Positions 25,774 to 34,481 of a stretch of 64,000 nt of DNA are shown here, piece by piece. Position 1 is the first letter of the stretch. Each line of letters opens with the position of its first letter. The DNA comes from Pseudofrankia saprophytica (GTDB lineage: Bacteria; Actinomycetota; Actinomycetes; Frankiales; Frankiaceae): positions 5,031,786-5,095,785 of the forward strand of contig NZ_KI912266.1 of assembly GCF_000235425.2 (NCBI RefSeq), read 5' to 3'. A model generated the notes under the pieces. That model was given only the letters and a program-made list of their open reading frames with translations. It searched no databases and had not been told where the DNA came from. The position numbers and the translations under genes were made by a program.

Positions 25774-25866
25774 ATGCGTGTCTCGACCTACAGCGAACCA
25801 GTCACCGTCAGCCGCGGCCCGCGCGGCCTGCTCCCGCCGGCCTGCCCCAGCCCCGCCCAGGCATGA
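25774..25866 (+). CDS. 30-residue leader ORF upstream of murF
   Basis: ATG 25774 follows GGGAG and opens a 30-codon frame beginning [10 protein letters not shown]. Its TGA overlaps the murF ATG as ATGA. The first codons (ATG CGT GT) and the DNA before them match the vanR start, so the ORF probably arose when the vanR promoter and start were copied here. It would couple murF translation to the VanR-regulated transcript. The peptide itself has no recognisable domain. Confidence 0.5.
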   Translation: MRVSTYSEPVTVSRGPRGLLPPACPSPAQA

Positions 25867-27254
25867 TCCCGGTCAGCCTCGACGAGATCGTCGCGATCGT
25901 CGGCGGGACGCTCGACGGCGACGGCGACGGCGACGGCGACGTGACCGTGACCGCGCCGGCCGTGCTCGACGGCCGGCTGGCCGAGCCGGGCGGCCTGTTC
26001 GTCGCCTTCGCCGGCGAGCACGTCGACGGCCACGACTATGCCGGCCAGGCCGGCCGGGCCGGCGCGGTGGCCGTGCTCGGCTCCCGGCCGACGCCGCTGC
26101 CCACCGTCGTCGTCGAGGACGTCCAGGCCGCGCTGCAGGCGCTCGCCGCCCACGTCGTGGCCCGGCTGCGCGACGGGTTGACCGTTGTCGGGCTGACCGG
26201 CTCCCAGGGCAAGACCAGCACCAAGGACCTGCTGGCGGCCGTGCTTTCGAGCGTCGCGCCGACGATCGCCACGATCGGCTCGCTCAACAACGAGCTCGGC
26301 GTGCCGCTCACCATGCTGCGCGCGGACGCGGCGACCCGGTTCCTCGTCCTTGAGATGGGCGCCCGCCACATCGGCGACATCGCCGAACTCACGGGCCTGG
26401 CCGCGCCCGACATCGCCGTCGTCCTCAACGCCGGCCAGGCCCACCTCGGTGAGTTCGGGTCACGCGAGGCCATCGCTGCGGCCAAGGGCGAGCTGGTGGC
26501 GGGGCTGGCCCCCGGCGGCACCGCCATCCTCAACGCCGACGATCCTCGGGTGGTCGCGATGCGCTCGCTCACCGACGGTCCGGTGCTGACCTTCGGCCGG
26601 GTGGCGCACGCCGACGTACGGGTGCTCGACCTGGTGCTGGACCGGCTCGGCCGGCCGTCCTTCACGCTGCGGACCGCCGGCGCCTCGGTTCCCGTCATGC
26701 TGCCGCTCGTCGGCGGCCATCTGGCGCTCAACGCGTCGGCTGCCGCGGCGGCGGGGCTGGCAGCCGGCGTACCCCTCGACGTGACCGCGGCGGCGCTGGC
26801 CACCGCCTCGCTGTCGAAGTGGCGCATGCAGCTGTGCGACCTCGCCGGCGGCGCGACGCTGCTCGACGACTCCTACAACGCCAACCCCGACTCGACTCGC
26901 GCCGCCCTGGACGCGCTGGCGGCGATCGAGGGCAGACGCCGCATCGCCGTCCTCGGCGAGATGCGCGAGCTCGGCGCCGCCACCGTGGCCGAGCACCGCG
27001 CCGTCGGGGAGTACGCCGCCTACCGCGCCGACGTGGTGGTCGCGGTAGGCGAGGCGGCCCGACCGATCGCCGACGGCGCGGGAGAGCGGGCGGTGACGCT
27101 GGCCGACAACGACGCGGCCGTCGCATGGCTGTGTGGCGACCTCGCCGCTGGCGAGGTCGTGCTCGTCAAGGCCTCCCGCGGGGCACGCCTCGACGAGGTC
27201 GCCGCCGCGCTGCGCCGCCGGCTCCCCACAACAGGGCCGCCCCAGCTCGGCTAG
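25863..27254 (+). CDS. murF: MurF-type UDP-MurNAc-tripeptide:D-Ala-D-X ligase
   Basis: A 463-residue Mur ligase that adds the terminal dipeptide or depsipeptide to the UDP-MurNAc tripeptide. N-terminal substrate domain 1-110 (with a repeated Asp-Gly stretch [10 protein letters not shown] near 20), ATP loop [15 protein letters not shown] (~112), [22 protein letters not shown], and the C-terminal [18 protein letters not shown] and GEMRELG motifs typical of MurF. It is not next to other mur or dcw genes, so it is probably an extra copy devoted to D-Ala-D-Lac precursors. Its codon use is GC-rich, unlike the van genes it faces. Starts at ATG 25863 inside the leader stop. Confidence 0.92.
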   Translation: MIPVSLDEIVAIVGGTLDGDGDGDGDVTVTAPAVLDGRLAEPGGLFVAFAGEHVDGHDYAGQAGRAGAVAVLGSRPTPLPTVVVEDVQAALQALAAHVVARLRDGLTVVGLTGSQGKTSTKDLLAAVLSSVAPTIATIGSLNNELGVPLTMLRADAATRFLVLEMGARHIGDIAELTGLAAPDIAVVLNAGQAHLGEFGSREAIAAAKGELVAGLAPGGTAILNADDPRVVAMRSLTDGPVLTFGRVAHADVRVLDLVLDRLGRPSFTLRTAGASVPVMLPLVGGHLALNASAAAAAGLAAGVPLDVTAAALATASLSKWRMQLCDLAGGATLLDDSYNANPDSTRAALDALAAIEGRRRIAVLGEMRELGAATVAEHRAVGEYAAYRADVVVAVGEAARPIADGAGERAVTLADNDAAVAWLCGDLAAGEVVLVKASRGARLDEVAAALRRRLPTTGPPQLG

Positions 27255-27302
27255 AATCAGCGCGCCGCGGTTCGACGGAGGTCGCAAGCGGACAGAGCCG
27301 TC

Positions 27303-30300
27303 ATGTTCTTCCGGGAGTCGACAGACGTGGCTGGGCGAGCCAATCCTGTTCGGCCCGACGGCGGAGATCCGCCCGCCGGTACCGGTTCGGTGCGCCTTCA
27401 GATTCTCGGTCCGTTGCGGGTGTGGCGTGACGGCGCCGAACTGGACGCCGGCCCCCGCCAACAGGCGCAGCTGTTGGCGCTGCTCCTGGCTCACGTGGGC
27501 CGTCCGGTGAGCACGAGAGAACTCATCGACCTGATCTGGCCCGATGACGTCCCCGCCAGCGCGCTCAACGTCATCCACAAGTACATCGGGGCATTGCGGC
27601 GGGTGCTCGAACCCGCGCTCCCCACCCGGGAGGCTGGTAGCTACCTGCACCGCCGCGGCAACGGGTACGTGTTCGTCGCCGGCCCCGGCACGCTGGACCT
27701 CGTCACGTTCCGGGAGCTCCTCGCAAGAGCCCGGGCCGCTCCCGCCGAGGAAGCTCGCGAAGCGGCGCTCGACCACTACGTCGAAGCGCTCGGCCTCTGG
27801 CATGGTCCCGCGGGGGATGGGGTCTTCCACGGATCGACCGCCCCTCCGGTCCTCGCCGCCCTCGACGACGAGTTCCATGCCGGCTGCGTGGCAGCCGCCG
27901 AACTGGCCGTGGCGTTGCACCAACCGGCGCGAGTAATCCCGCCGTTGCGGCTGGCCGCGTCGATGGCGCTGTTCCACGAACCCGTACAGGCCAGCCTCGT
28001 CACCGCCCTCGGCGCCGCGGGGCGGCAGGCGGAGGCGCTGTCAGCGTTTCAGGCGGTCCGCGACCGCCTCGCCGAGGAGCTCGGCATCGACCCTGGACCG
28101 GCGCTGCGGGCCGCGCACCTGCAAGTACTGGCGCAGGCCCCGAGGCCGACCGCGGCGGCGAGTACGGAGAGTACGGAGAGCGAGGGCGAACGCGTATCGG
28201 CGAGGCGGGCAACCGGCCTGGTCGGCCGGGAGGAAGAGCTCGGCGTGCTGCGCCGCGCCATCGAGAACGCGCTCGCCGGCCGCACCGGGCTCGGCATCAT
28301 CGAAGGCGAACCGGGGGTGGGCAAAACGCGCCTGCTGGAGGAGGCCGCGCTCGAGGCGGACCAGCGTGGCGCGCTCGTCGTCTGGGCTTCCTGCCTGGAA
28401 GGCGTCGGAACACCATCGATGTGGCTATGGGAGCAGGCGCTCCCGGTCGTCCTCGACAGCCTGCCCCCTTCGGCGCGCGAGAAGTCGCTGGCTGGCGGCC
28501 TCGGTAGTCTCCTCGAATCTCGACACGACGATGCCGGGCCGCCGGTTTCCGGCGGCCGCGCCCAGTTCCGTCTGTTCGAGCAGGTCGTCACCGTCATTGC
28601 GCAGGCATCCTCAGAACGGCCGATGCTGCTCGTCGTGGACGATCTTCAGTGGGCTGATGCCGCCTCGCTCCAGCTGTTCGGCCACGTGATGGGCCGCCTA
28701 CCCGCTGGCACCGCGATCATCGGCGCCCTACGCGACCGCGCGCCCAGCCCCGGCTCCGAACTCTCGCGAGTACTGGCGGCCGCCAGCCGCCTGGCCAGCC
28801 ATCGCAGGATCCGGCTCGGCCCGCTCGGCCTGACCGACGTGGCCGAACTCATCCGTCGCGAGGCTGGCCACGAACCTGGCGTCGACGTCGCCCGCAACAT
28901 CCACGTTCGTAGCGCCGGCAATCCTTTCTTCGCCCGCGAGCTTTCGCGGCTGCTCATCGACCGCGGCGCGTTCGGCGACGTCGACGCATCGACTCGCGCC
29001 GGGGTGCCGTCCACGGTGCGAGACGTCGTCCGCGATCGGATGGTGGGCCTCGACGACGGCGGTCGTGACCTGCTGCGGGTCGCCGCGCTCATCGGCCGTG
29101 AGCTCGACCTCGGCCTGCTCGCCCGCGCCGCCGGCATCGACGTCGCGGAGTGCCTCGAACGCCTCGAACCGCTGCGTGCGCTCGGCCTGCTCGAATCGGG
29201 GCCCGAGGACCCGTTCTCGTGGCGCTTCGCGCACGACATAGTCCGAGAGTCGGTCACCGAGACGACGGCGCATCAGCAGGCTGTCCGGCTGCATCTGCGC
29301 ATCGCGGACGCACTCGACGAAAGCCAGACCGACGACGAGTCGATCACCGAACGCCTCGCGTACCACCTGCGGGCCGCCGGCCCTCTCGCCGACCCGGTTC
29401 GCACCGTGGAGGCGCTGAAGCGCGCCGGCCGCCGCGCCGCGACCAAGCTCGCGGTCGCGGCCGCCGATCAGCACCTTGAACTGGCCGCCCAGATCGCGCG
29501 AACCGCCGGACTCCCGGAACTCGAGCTCTCCGCCCTCTCGCTCCTCGCCGTCGCCCCGCGCCGGCAGGCCGGGTTCGGCGGCACGACATTCGATCTGCTG
29601 GAGCGCGCGGAACACCTGGCTCGCCAACTCGGTCAGGAGGTCGAGGCCGCCGGCCTCCTCTTCGCTCGGCTGTTCGGGGCCTACACCTTCCTGGAGTGGG
29701 ACCGCGAACGTCTGGTCCGCCGGCTGTCCGAGCAGGGGGAGGCGTCCCGCGATCCGGTCGTCCGGGTGTACGGCCGGCAGGCCTGGGGCCTGCATCAGTG
29801 GGACAGTGGCAACATCGGCGAGGCATACCGGTGCTTCAGTGGCAACGATCCCGCCCTTCTCGACGGGGTTGTCTCGTCGCACAGCGAGACCCCGATCAGG
29901 CGTGACGTCTCGGGTGAGTGGCCCGGCTGGCTGGCCGTCGTGACCGCGCTCCACGGTGACGTCGAGACGGCGGGAACCCTGATCAACAAGTGGAACGGCC
30001 CCGAGGACCCGTACGCCGTCGCGACCTGGGCGTACTACATCACCATCATCGCTTCGATGGCCGGCGACGCGGGCTGGGTGACGCGCACGATCGAGCGGTG
30101 GATGGCCGTGGGCACGGGCCGCGCCGCCGCCCAGCAGGAACACTACGTACGGCTGAACTGGTACTGGGCCCGTGCCCTCACCGGCGACGACCCGGCCCGT
30201 ACCGCGGCGGAGGCCGAACGGCTCCTCACCGGGACGCTGGTCGACCCGCCGCGGTGGGGCGTCGCGTATCACCACGCACTGATCGCCGAGATGTGGTTGG

Positions 30301-30539
30301 CCGCCGGCAGGCCGGACGAGGCGGGCGTCGCCCTCGACCGAGCGGACCGGGCCCTCGAGTCCTATGGCCAACGCTACGCCGAAGGACTTGTCCTGCTGCT
30401 GCACGCACGCCTGCTCCACGCCCGCGGCGGACCCGTGGGCGTCGTACGAGCCGCCGCCGAAAAGGCCCGGAAGCGATCCGACGAACGCGAGTGCTACCTG
30501 TTCGCCCGCCGAGCCGAGAGATTCCTCGCCGAGCTTTGA
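27303..30539 (+). CDS. SARP-type regulator with AAA ATPase domain
   Basis: A 1078-residue multi-domain regulator. Residues ~30-120 form an OmpR-like winged helix (LRVWRDGAELDAGPRQQAQL, STRELIDLIW), ~125-270 the bacterial transcriptional activation domain, ~300-560 an AAA/STAND ATPase with Walker A EGEPGVGKTRLLEE and Walker B LLVVDDLQWAD, and the rest a helical TPR-like repeat region. AfsR/SARP-LAL proteins of this type control antibiotic or catabolic clusters. It starts 48 bases after murF, so may share its transcript, but GTG 27390 is an alternative start nearer the conserved domain. Its 3' end overlaps the convergent transporter gene by 46 bases. Confidence 0.88.
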   Translation: MFFRESTDVAGRANPVRPDGGDPPAGTGSVRLQILGPLRVWRDGAELDAGPRQQAQLLALLLAHVGRPVSTRELIDLIWPDDVPASALNVIHKYIGALRRVLEPALPTREAGSYLHRRGNGYVFVAGPGTLDLVTFRELLARARAAPAEEAREAALDHYVEALGLWHGPAGDGVFHGSTAPPVLAALDDEFHAGCVAAAELAVALHQPARVIPPLRLAASMALFHEPVQASLVTALGAAGRQAEALSAFQAVRDRLAEELGIDPGPALRAAHLQVLAQAPRPTAAASTESTESEGERVSARRATGLVGREEELGVLRRAIENALAGRTGLGIIEGEPGVGKTRLLEEAALEADQRGALVVWASCLEGVGTPSMWLWEQALPVVLDSLPPSAREKSLAGGLGSLLESRHDDAGPPVSGGRAQFRLFEQVVTVIAQASSERPMLLVVDDLQWADAASLQLFGHVMGRLPAGTAIIGALRDRAPSPGSELSRVLAAASRLASHRRIRLGPLGLTDVAELIRREAGHEPGVDVARNIHVRSAGNPFFARELSRLLIDRGAFGDVDASTRAGVPSTVRDVVRDRMVGLDDGGRDLLRVAALIGRELDLGLLARAAGIDVAECLERLEPLRALGLLESGPEDPFSWRFAHDIVRESVTETTAHQQAVRLHLRIADALDESQTDDESITERLAYHLRAAGPLADPVRTVEALKRAGRRAATKLAVAAADQHLELAAQIARTAGLPELELSALSLLAVAPRRQAGFGGTTFDLLERAEHLARQLGQEVEAAGLLFARLFGAYTFLEWDRERLVRRLSEQGEASRDPVVRVYGRQAWGLHQWDSGNIGEAYRCFSGNDPALLDGVVSSHSETPIRRDVSGEWPGWLAVVTALHGDVETAGTLINKWNGPEDPYAVATWAYYITIIASMAGDAGWVTRTIERWMAVGTGRAAAQQEHYVRLNWYWARALTGDDPARTAAEAERLLTGTLVDPPRWGVAYHHALIAEMWLAAGRPDEAGVALDRADRALESYGQRYAEGLVLLLHARLLHARGGPVGVVRAAAEKARKRSDERECYLFARRAERFLAEL

Positions 30540-31450
30540 CGGGCAGCTACCGGGACGGGCTCAGCTGGGCTCAACCGGGCTCGACGGGTGACCAACCAGC
30601 CGAACCCGGCCGCCGTGAAGAACATGACGATGCCGTACACCACGCCCGAGACGGCCATCTCGGCACTGTCCAACAGCGCTGGGCTCAGCGCGACCGTGAT
30701 GGCGAGCGCGGTGTTGTGGATGCCGATCTCGAACCCGGCCGCGACGGCCGCGCGGTAGTCGACGCCGGCCAGGCGCGGCACACCGTAGCCGATCAGCAGG
30801 CTCACGACGTTGAAAGCCAGCACAGCCAGGCCGACCGAAAGGAATTGATCGGCGAGGTTCGCCCGCTGGGCGAACAGCACGGCGGAGATGACCCCGAGGA
30901 GGACCACGACCGACAGCACCCGGACGGGGCGGTTGAGCCACCGCGCCACCCGCGGCGCCCACGCGCGTACGAGCATCCCGATCGCGACCGGGACGAGCAC
31001 GATCGCGAAGACCTGCATGATCTTGCCGAACTGCAGCCCGAGCGCGGCCTCGTCGGCCAGGAAGTACCCGGCCGAGAGGTTGACCACGATCGGCAGGGTG
31101 ACCACCACCAGCACCGAGTTGGTCGCGGTGAGCGTGATGTTCAGCGCGACGTTCCCGCCGAACAGGTGGCTGAACAGGTTGGCTGTCGGGCCGCCCGGCG
31201 AGGCCGCGACCAGTATCAACCCGACCGCCAGCTCCGGCGAAAGCCGGAAGGCGAGCACCACGCCGAAGCAGATCGCCGGCAGCAGCACCACCTGGCAGAG
31301 CAGCGCGACCACGACCGCCCTCGGATGCCGGCCGACCCGCCGGAAGTCGTCCAGGGCCAGGCCGAGGCCCAGACCAAACATGACGATGCCGAGGGCGAAA
31401 GGCAGACTGGCCAGGATCAGCGCGAAATCCACGGCGACATCCTTGGGCAT
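30494..31450 (-). CDS. bile acid:sodium symporter family (BASS) transporter
   Basis: A 318-residue membrane protein with about nine to ten hydrophobic segments. It shows BASS-family features: GLALDDFRRV near residue 30, the SPGGPTANLFSHLFGGNVAL crossing region near 85, and GFEIGIHNTALAIT near 240 with paired helices broken by Gly/Pro/Asn. Members carry organic anions, sterol-type acids or small acids with sodium. In a window rich in lipid-acid catabolism, import of such an acid is possible but unproven. The last ~30 residues are a basic cytoplasmic tail that overlaps the 3' end of the SARP gene on the other strand. Confidence 0.85.
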   Translation of the reverse strand: MPKDVAVDFALILASLPFALGIVMFGLGLGLALDDFRRVGRHPRAVVVALLCQVVLLPAICFGVVLAFRLSPELAVGLILVAASPGGPTANLFSHLFGGNVALNITLTATNSVLVVVTLPIVVNLSAGYFLADEAALGLQFGKIMQVFAIVLVPVAIGMLVRAWAPRVARWLNRPVRVLSVVVLLGVISAVLFAQRANLADQFLSVGLAVLAFNVVSLLIGYGVPRLAGVDYRAAVAAGFEIGIHNTALAITVALSPALLDSAEMAVSGVVYGIVMFFTAAGFGWLVTRRARLSPAEPVPVAARQSSARNLSARRANR

Positions 31451-31535
31451 GCTGTGGCCGGGCCGCGGACTGGCCCGGCGCTTCGACCCTTGACTCCTGT
31501 CCGTCCATTTCTCGGGCAGCGATCCCGCTGACGTC

Positions 31536-32918
31536 TCATTCGGCCCGTCCCTGGGACCTGTAGTCCTGGACGGCGCGGCCGACGTACGTCAGGAGCTCCG
31601 GAGTCATCCGGTGCATCGCCCGGCGGTCGTACCAGCGGACGATCAGGGTGCCCACGGCGAGCCAGCAGAGCAGGCCGATCGAGGCCGCCGCGACGCCGCG
31701 GGTCAGGCCCGCGTCGGCCTGGGCGCCGAAGTACAGGATGGCCCGGTCACCGGCGAGGATCTGCCGCAGCGGCTCGGCCTCGCTGAGCAGCCGGAAGAAG
31801 CCGGGTAGTGCCTCGATGGGCACGGTCCCACCGGCCGAGGCCAGGCCCGCGTAGACGAACAACAGGAGGGCGACGAGCTGCCCGGGAGTGCCGAGCACGG
31901 CGAAGAGCACGATCGTCCCGGCGGCGACGCTGGCCGCGCTCAGCCACGCGTACAGCCACAACAGCAGCGGATGCGGAGCGTCCATGCCCACGGCACCGGC
32001 CGCCACCGCGATCATCAGGCCGGTCACCACGGCGGTCAGGACCGCGGCCATCGCCCACTTGATCAGCAAGGTCCGCCACCGGCTGATCGCCGTTGGTTGG
32101 AGCTGGGTCCACCGGGGGCCGACCTCGGAGGTGCCGTAGCCGAGGGCCGCGTCCACCGTGCCGTGCAGGACGGTGCCGGTCAGGAACCCGCACATGAGGG
32201 TCAGCAGGGCCAGGTAGAAGGCGCTCAGGCCCAGCGCGCTGCTCGCGGGCGGGGGGTGGAACTGGCTGGTCGTGACCGTCACCGGGTTGGCCAGGAACGC
32301 CGTCGTCGCGGCGTCCTGGGGACCCGTGCCGGCACCCGCCGTGAGCTGGTCGCTGGTCGCCCGCGAGGCCGCGGCGAGCGCGGGCTGCAGGATGCCGGTG
32401 GCCAGGCTCGCCCCCAGCGTGCCGGCCCGCGGGTTGGTCAGCAGCTGGACTGCCCCGCCGCCCGTCGCCCCGGCCGTCGGCAGACCAGCGGTCGGCAGAC
32501 CAGCCTTCGCCAGGAGCGAGGCGGTGAAGTCAGGCGGGATCACGACCGTCGCGTAGGCGCGCCCGCGGTTCATGGCTCGTTCGGCCGCGGGCATGGTCAC
32601 GAGCTCCAGGCGCAGCCGGTCGGACAGCGCGGGGCTCGCCCGCAGACCGGTCTCGATCTGCCTGCCGATGTCGAGGTGTTCCGTCCCCAGAGTGGCCCCG
32701 CGGTCGCTGTTCACCACCTCGACCGGCAGGCCGCGCACATGGGCCACCGGGTCCACCGCTGACCCGAGGTACAGCGCGGTCATCGCCGCGACGACCACCG
32801 AGGCCAGGATCAGCGGCAGCACCCACACCGCGCGTTTGCGCAGCAGGTCGCGCGCGCGAACCGGAAAATCATCCCGCGGGGTCTCGTTCTCCGGACTCAA
32901 CAGACCGTCTCGTTTCAC
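31536..32918 (-). CDS. DUF3533 / YhgE-Pip-like ABC-2 type membrane protein
   Basis: A 460-residue protein with one N-terminal transmembrane helix (~33-53), an extracytoplasmic domain to ~225, and five C-terminal helices (~230-440). VEVVNSDRGA, AYATVVIPPDF and LLTNPRAG are typical of the YhgE/Pip and DUF3533 families, which are ABC-2 permease relatives linked to export or phage infection in Gram-positive bacteria. A small duplication AGLPTAGLPTAG lies near residue 145. It is followed at 85 bases by the BASS gene in the same direction, so the two may be one transcript. No ATPase gene adjoins. Confidence 0.8.
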   Translation of the reverse strand: MKRDGLLSPENETPRDDFPVRARDLLRKRAVWVLPLILASVVVAAMTALYLGSAVDPVAHVRGLPVEVVNSDRGATLGTEHLDIGRQIETGLRASPALSDRLRLELVTMPAAERAMNRGRAYATVVIPPDFTASLLAKAGLPTAGLPTAGATGGGAVQLLTNPRAGTLGASLATGILQPALAAASRATSDQLTAGAGTGPQDAATTAFLANPVTVTTSQFHPPPASSALGLSAFYLALLTLMCGFLTGTVLHGTVDAALGYGTSEVGPRWTQLQPTAISRWRTLLIKWAMAAVLTAVVTGLMIAVAAGAVGMDAPHPLLLWLYAWLSAASVAAGTIVLFAVLGTPGQLVALLLFVYAGLASAGGTVPIEALPGFFRLLSEAEPLRQILAGDRAILYFGAQADAGLTRGVAAASIGLLCWLAVGTLIVRWYDRRAMHRMTPELLTYVGRAVQDYRSQGRAE

Positions 32919-32988
32919 TCGGACCCCGCGGGCCGCTCGGTATGTGGCCAGCCAGCGGCCGTGGTGACGGCGGCCGTGGGCTTCCGGC

Positions 32989-33687
32989 TCAGGCGGACAC
33001 TGACTTGACAGCCGTCCTGATCAGATCGGCCACGACGGTCGGCTGGGAGAACATCACCAGGTGTGACGAGTCCACCTCGATGGTGTCGGCCCCCGCGCGC
33101 TGGTAGCCGAAGCGCTCGACCTCCGGATTGATGGCGCGGTCCGAGGTGGCCACGAGACCCCATGCCGGCCTGGTGTGCCAGGCGGCGGCGGGCGCCTTGT
33201 CGCCGAACGCCGCCGCGGACAACGGCCGCTGTGACACGGCGAGCACCGCGGTGACGGCCGGGTCGACGTCGTGGGCGAAGACCGCCGGGAACTTCTCGAC
33301 GTCGACCGAGAGGTCGACGCCGCCCGGGAAGGGCGTCGCGACCAGCGCCTGGGCCAGGTCGGAGTCGGGGAAGCGGCCCTGGAGCTCGCCCAGCGCCTCG
33401 CCTTCCTCCAGGACGAAGCCGGCGAGATAGACCAGGGCCTTCACGTTCTCGGCGGCACCGGCCACGGTGGCGACCGCGCAGCCGTACGAGTGGCCGACGA
33501 GGACGACGGGGCCGTCGATGGCCGCGAGGACCGACCCGATGTACTCGGCGTCGCCGATGAGCGAACGGTTCGGCACGGCGGGTGCCACCACCCTGAGGCC
33601 GTCGGCGAGCAGCTCGGGAATCACCCGGGCGAAGCTGGACGCGTCGGCGAAGGCGCCGTGAACGAGGACGACGGTTGGCTGCGGCAT
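32989..33687 (-). CDS. alpha/beta hydrolase (small EstC-like)
   Basis: A 232-residue alpha/beta hydrolase with VLVHGAFADASSFARV at the start, the nucleophile elbow GHSYGC (~85), TSDRAINPEVERFGYQRAG (~185) and the catalytic His in VDSSHLVMFSQP (~212). This short-lid family occurs widely in actinobacteria and plants as esterases or hydroxynitrile-lyase-like proteins. Upstream on the minus strand, near 33745-33770, is an AT-rich stretch (CTAATCGTCAACTAA) that is probably its promoter or operator. The substrate is unknown. Confidence 0.85.
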   Translation of the reverse strand: MPQPTVVLVHGAFADASSFARVIPELLADGLRVVAPAVPNRSLIGDAEYIGSVLAAIDGPVVLVGHSYGCAVATVAGAAENVKALVYLAGFVLEEGEALGELQGRFPDSDLAQALVATPFPGGVDLSVDVEKFPAVFAHDVDPAVTAVLAVSQRPLSAAAFGDKAPAAAWHTRPAWGLVATSDRAINPEVERFGYQRAGADTIEVDSSHLVMFSQPTVVADLIRTAVKSVSA

Positions 33688-33989
33688 GCTCTTCGGCTCC
33701 CTTGATCTAAGTCGTGAGGCCCGAGTACACCACCGGTTAGTTGACGATTAGTGCATCATCACTTCACGGGGCTGCGCTGACTGAACGCCGACTGAGGGAG
33801 GCCGTGGTCAGGGGTCCAGACGCAGCGTCCCCGTCAGGTCCGGACGGAGCACGCATGTGACCGTGTACGTCCCGGCGTGGAACGGCGCCGACGCCGAGGG
33901 GCACGCCGACGACCGCGGTGGCTACGACGGTGGGGACGGCGACCGCGACGGTGACCGTGGCGGTGCTGGCGACCGCGACGGTGGTGGCG

Positions 33990-34042
33990 ACGGCGGTCGC
34001 GTTCGGCGGCTGACGAACTGGCTCACGACCGTCCTGACCAAA
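33990..34042 (+). pseudogene. short molybdopterin-oxidoreductase-like relic
   Basis: The DNA here closely resembles 19590-19640 inside the molybdopterin oxidoreductase gene. That gene encodes TVAFGGLTSWLTIVV, and here the two reading frames give AVAFGG and then LTNWLTTVL after a one-base loss. It is therefore probably a scrap of a related gene. Upstream DNA (33900-34000) is a GAC/GGC-type repeat that encodes nothing I trust. Confidence 0.35.
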
Positions 34043-34100
34043 GCATCCACGACGGCGCGAGACCCTGGAGTTTGACGCAAGACTTCCCGCATCGACTTCA

Positions 34101-34266
34101 GTTATGCATCGGTGCGCTCCTCGGGCACCGGCGTCCCGTGGGGCTCAGGATCCCCACAGCGGAGTCCGGTTGAAATTCCGGCGGCTCCGCCGACCGCCCA
34201 CGATCCGACGCGGAAAGAATGACTGCCAAGCGCCGATAGCGCTGCCAGCCGAGACCTCGACGTTTC
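34101..34266 (+). ncRNA. cobalamin-riboswitch-like element
   Basis: Conserved words of the cobalamin riboswitch appear in the right order: ATCGGTGC (34109-34115), the core CCGGTTGAAATTCCGG with CGCCGACCG after it (34166-34196), GGAAAG (34212-34217), a small hairpin AGCGC/GCGCT and the end word CAGCCGAGACCTCG (34246-34259). The match is imperfect: the usual GGGAA and CCCGC blocks are changed. It precedes a lipoprotein binding-protein gene by about 215 bases. I cannot fold it here; a covariance-model search would decide. Confidence 0.42.
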
Positions 34267-34481
34267 CGCTGCGGCTATTCTCCGCTACCGCCGGCCCGCC
34301 ACCCTTCACACGCGGCCGGAGGCAGGACTCCCGTCAGATCTGACTTGGAGGCCCATCTTGCCTCGCCAGAATGGTCACGCACGACTCCGCCCGTGGGCTC
34401 TATACCGGTCGTGTCGCTCACCCGGCTTATATGGCCTCGCCGGAAAGAGATGGTCGTCCCCGACCCGCGCGAGGGGATGAC

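Noticed and set aside
28728..30419. 563-codon minus frame inside the SARP gene
   Set aside because: Antisense frame of a gene with clear BTAD and ATPase motifs.
33857..34075. 72-codon plus ORF with Asp/Gly-rich centre
   Set aside because: The centre is a simple GAC/GGC repeat and the end is a frame-shifted molybdopterin-enzyme scrap; no ribosome site.
34101..34266. tRNA or other structured RNA instead of a riboswitch
   Set aside because: The hairpins do not give a cloverleaf and no TTCGA-type T-loop is present; the ordered cobalamin-type words fit better, though not perfectly.
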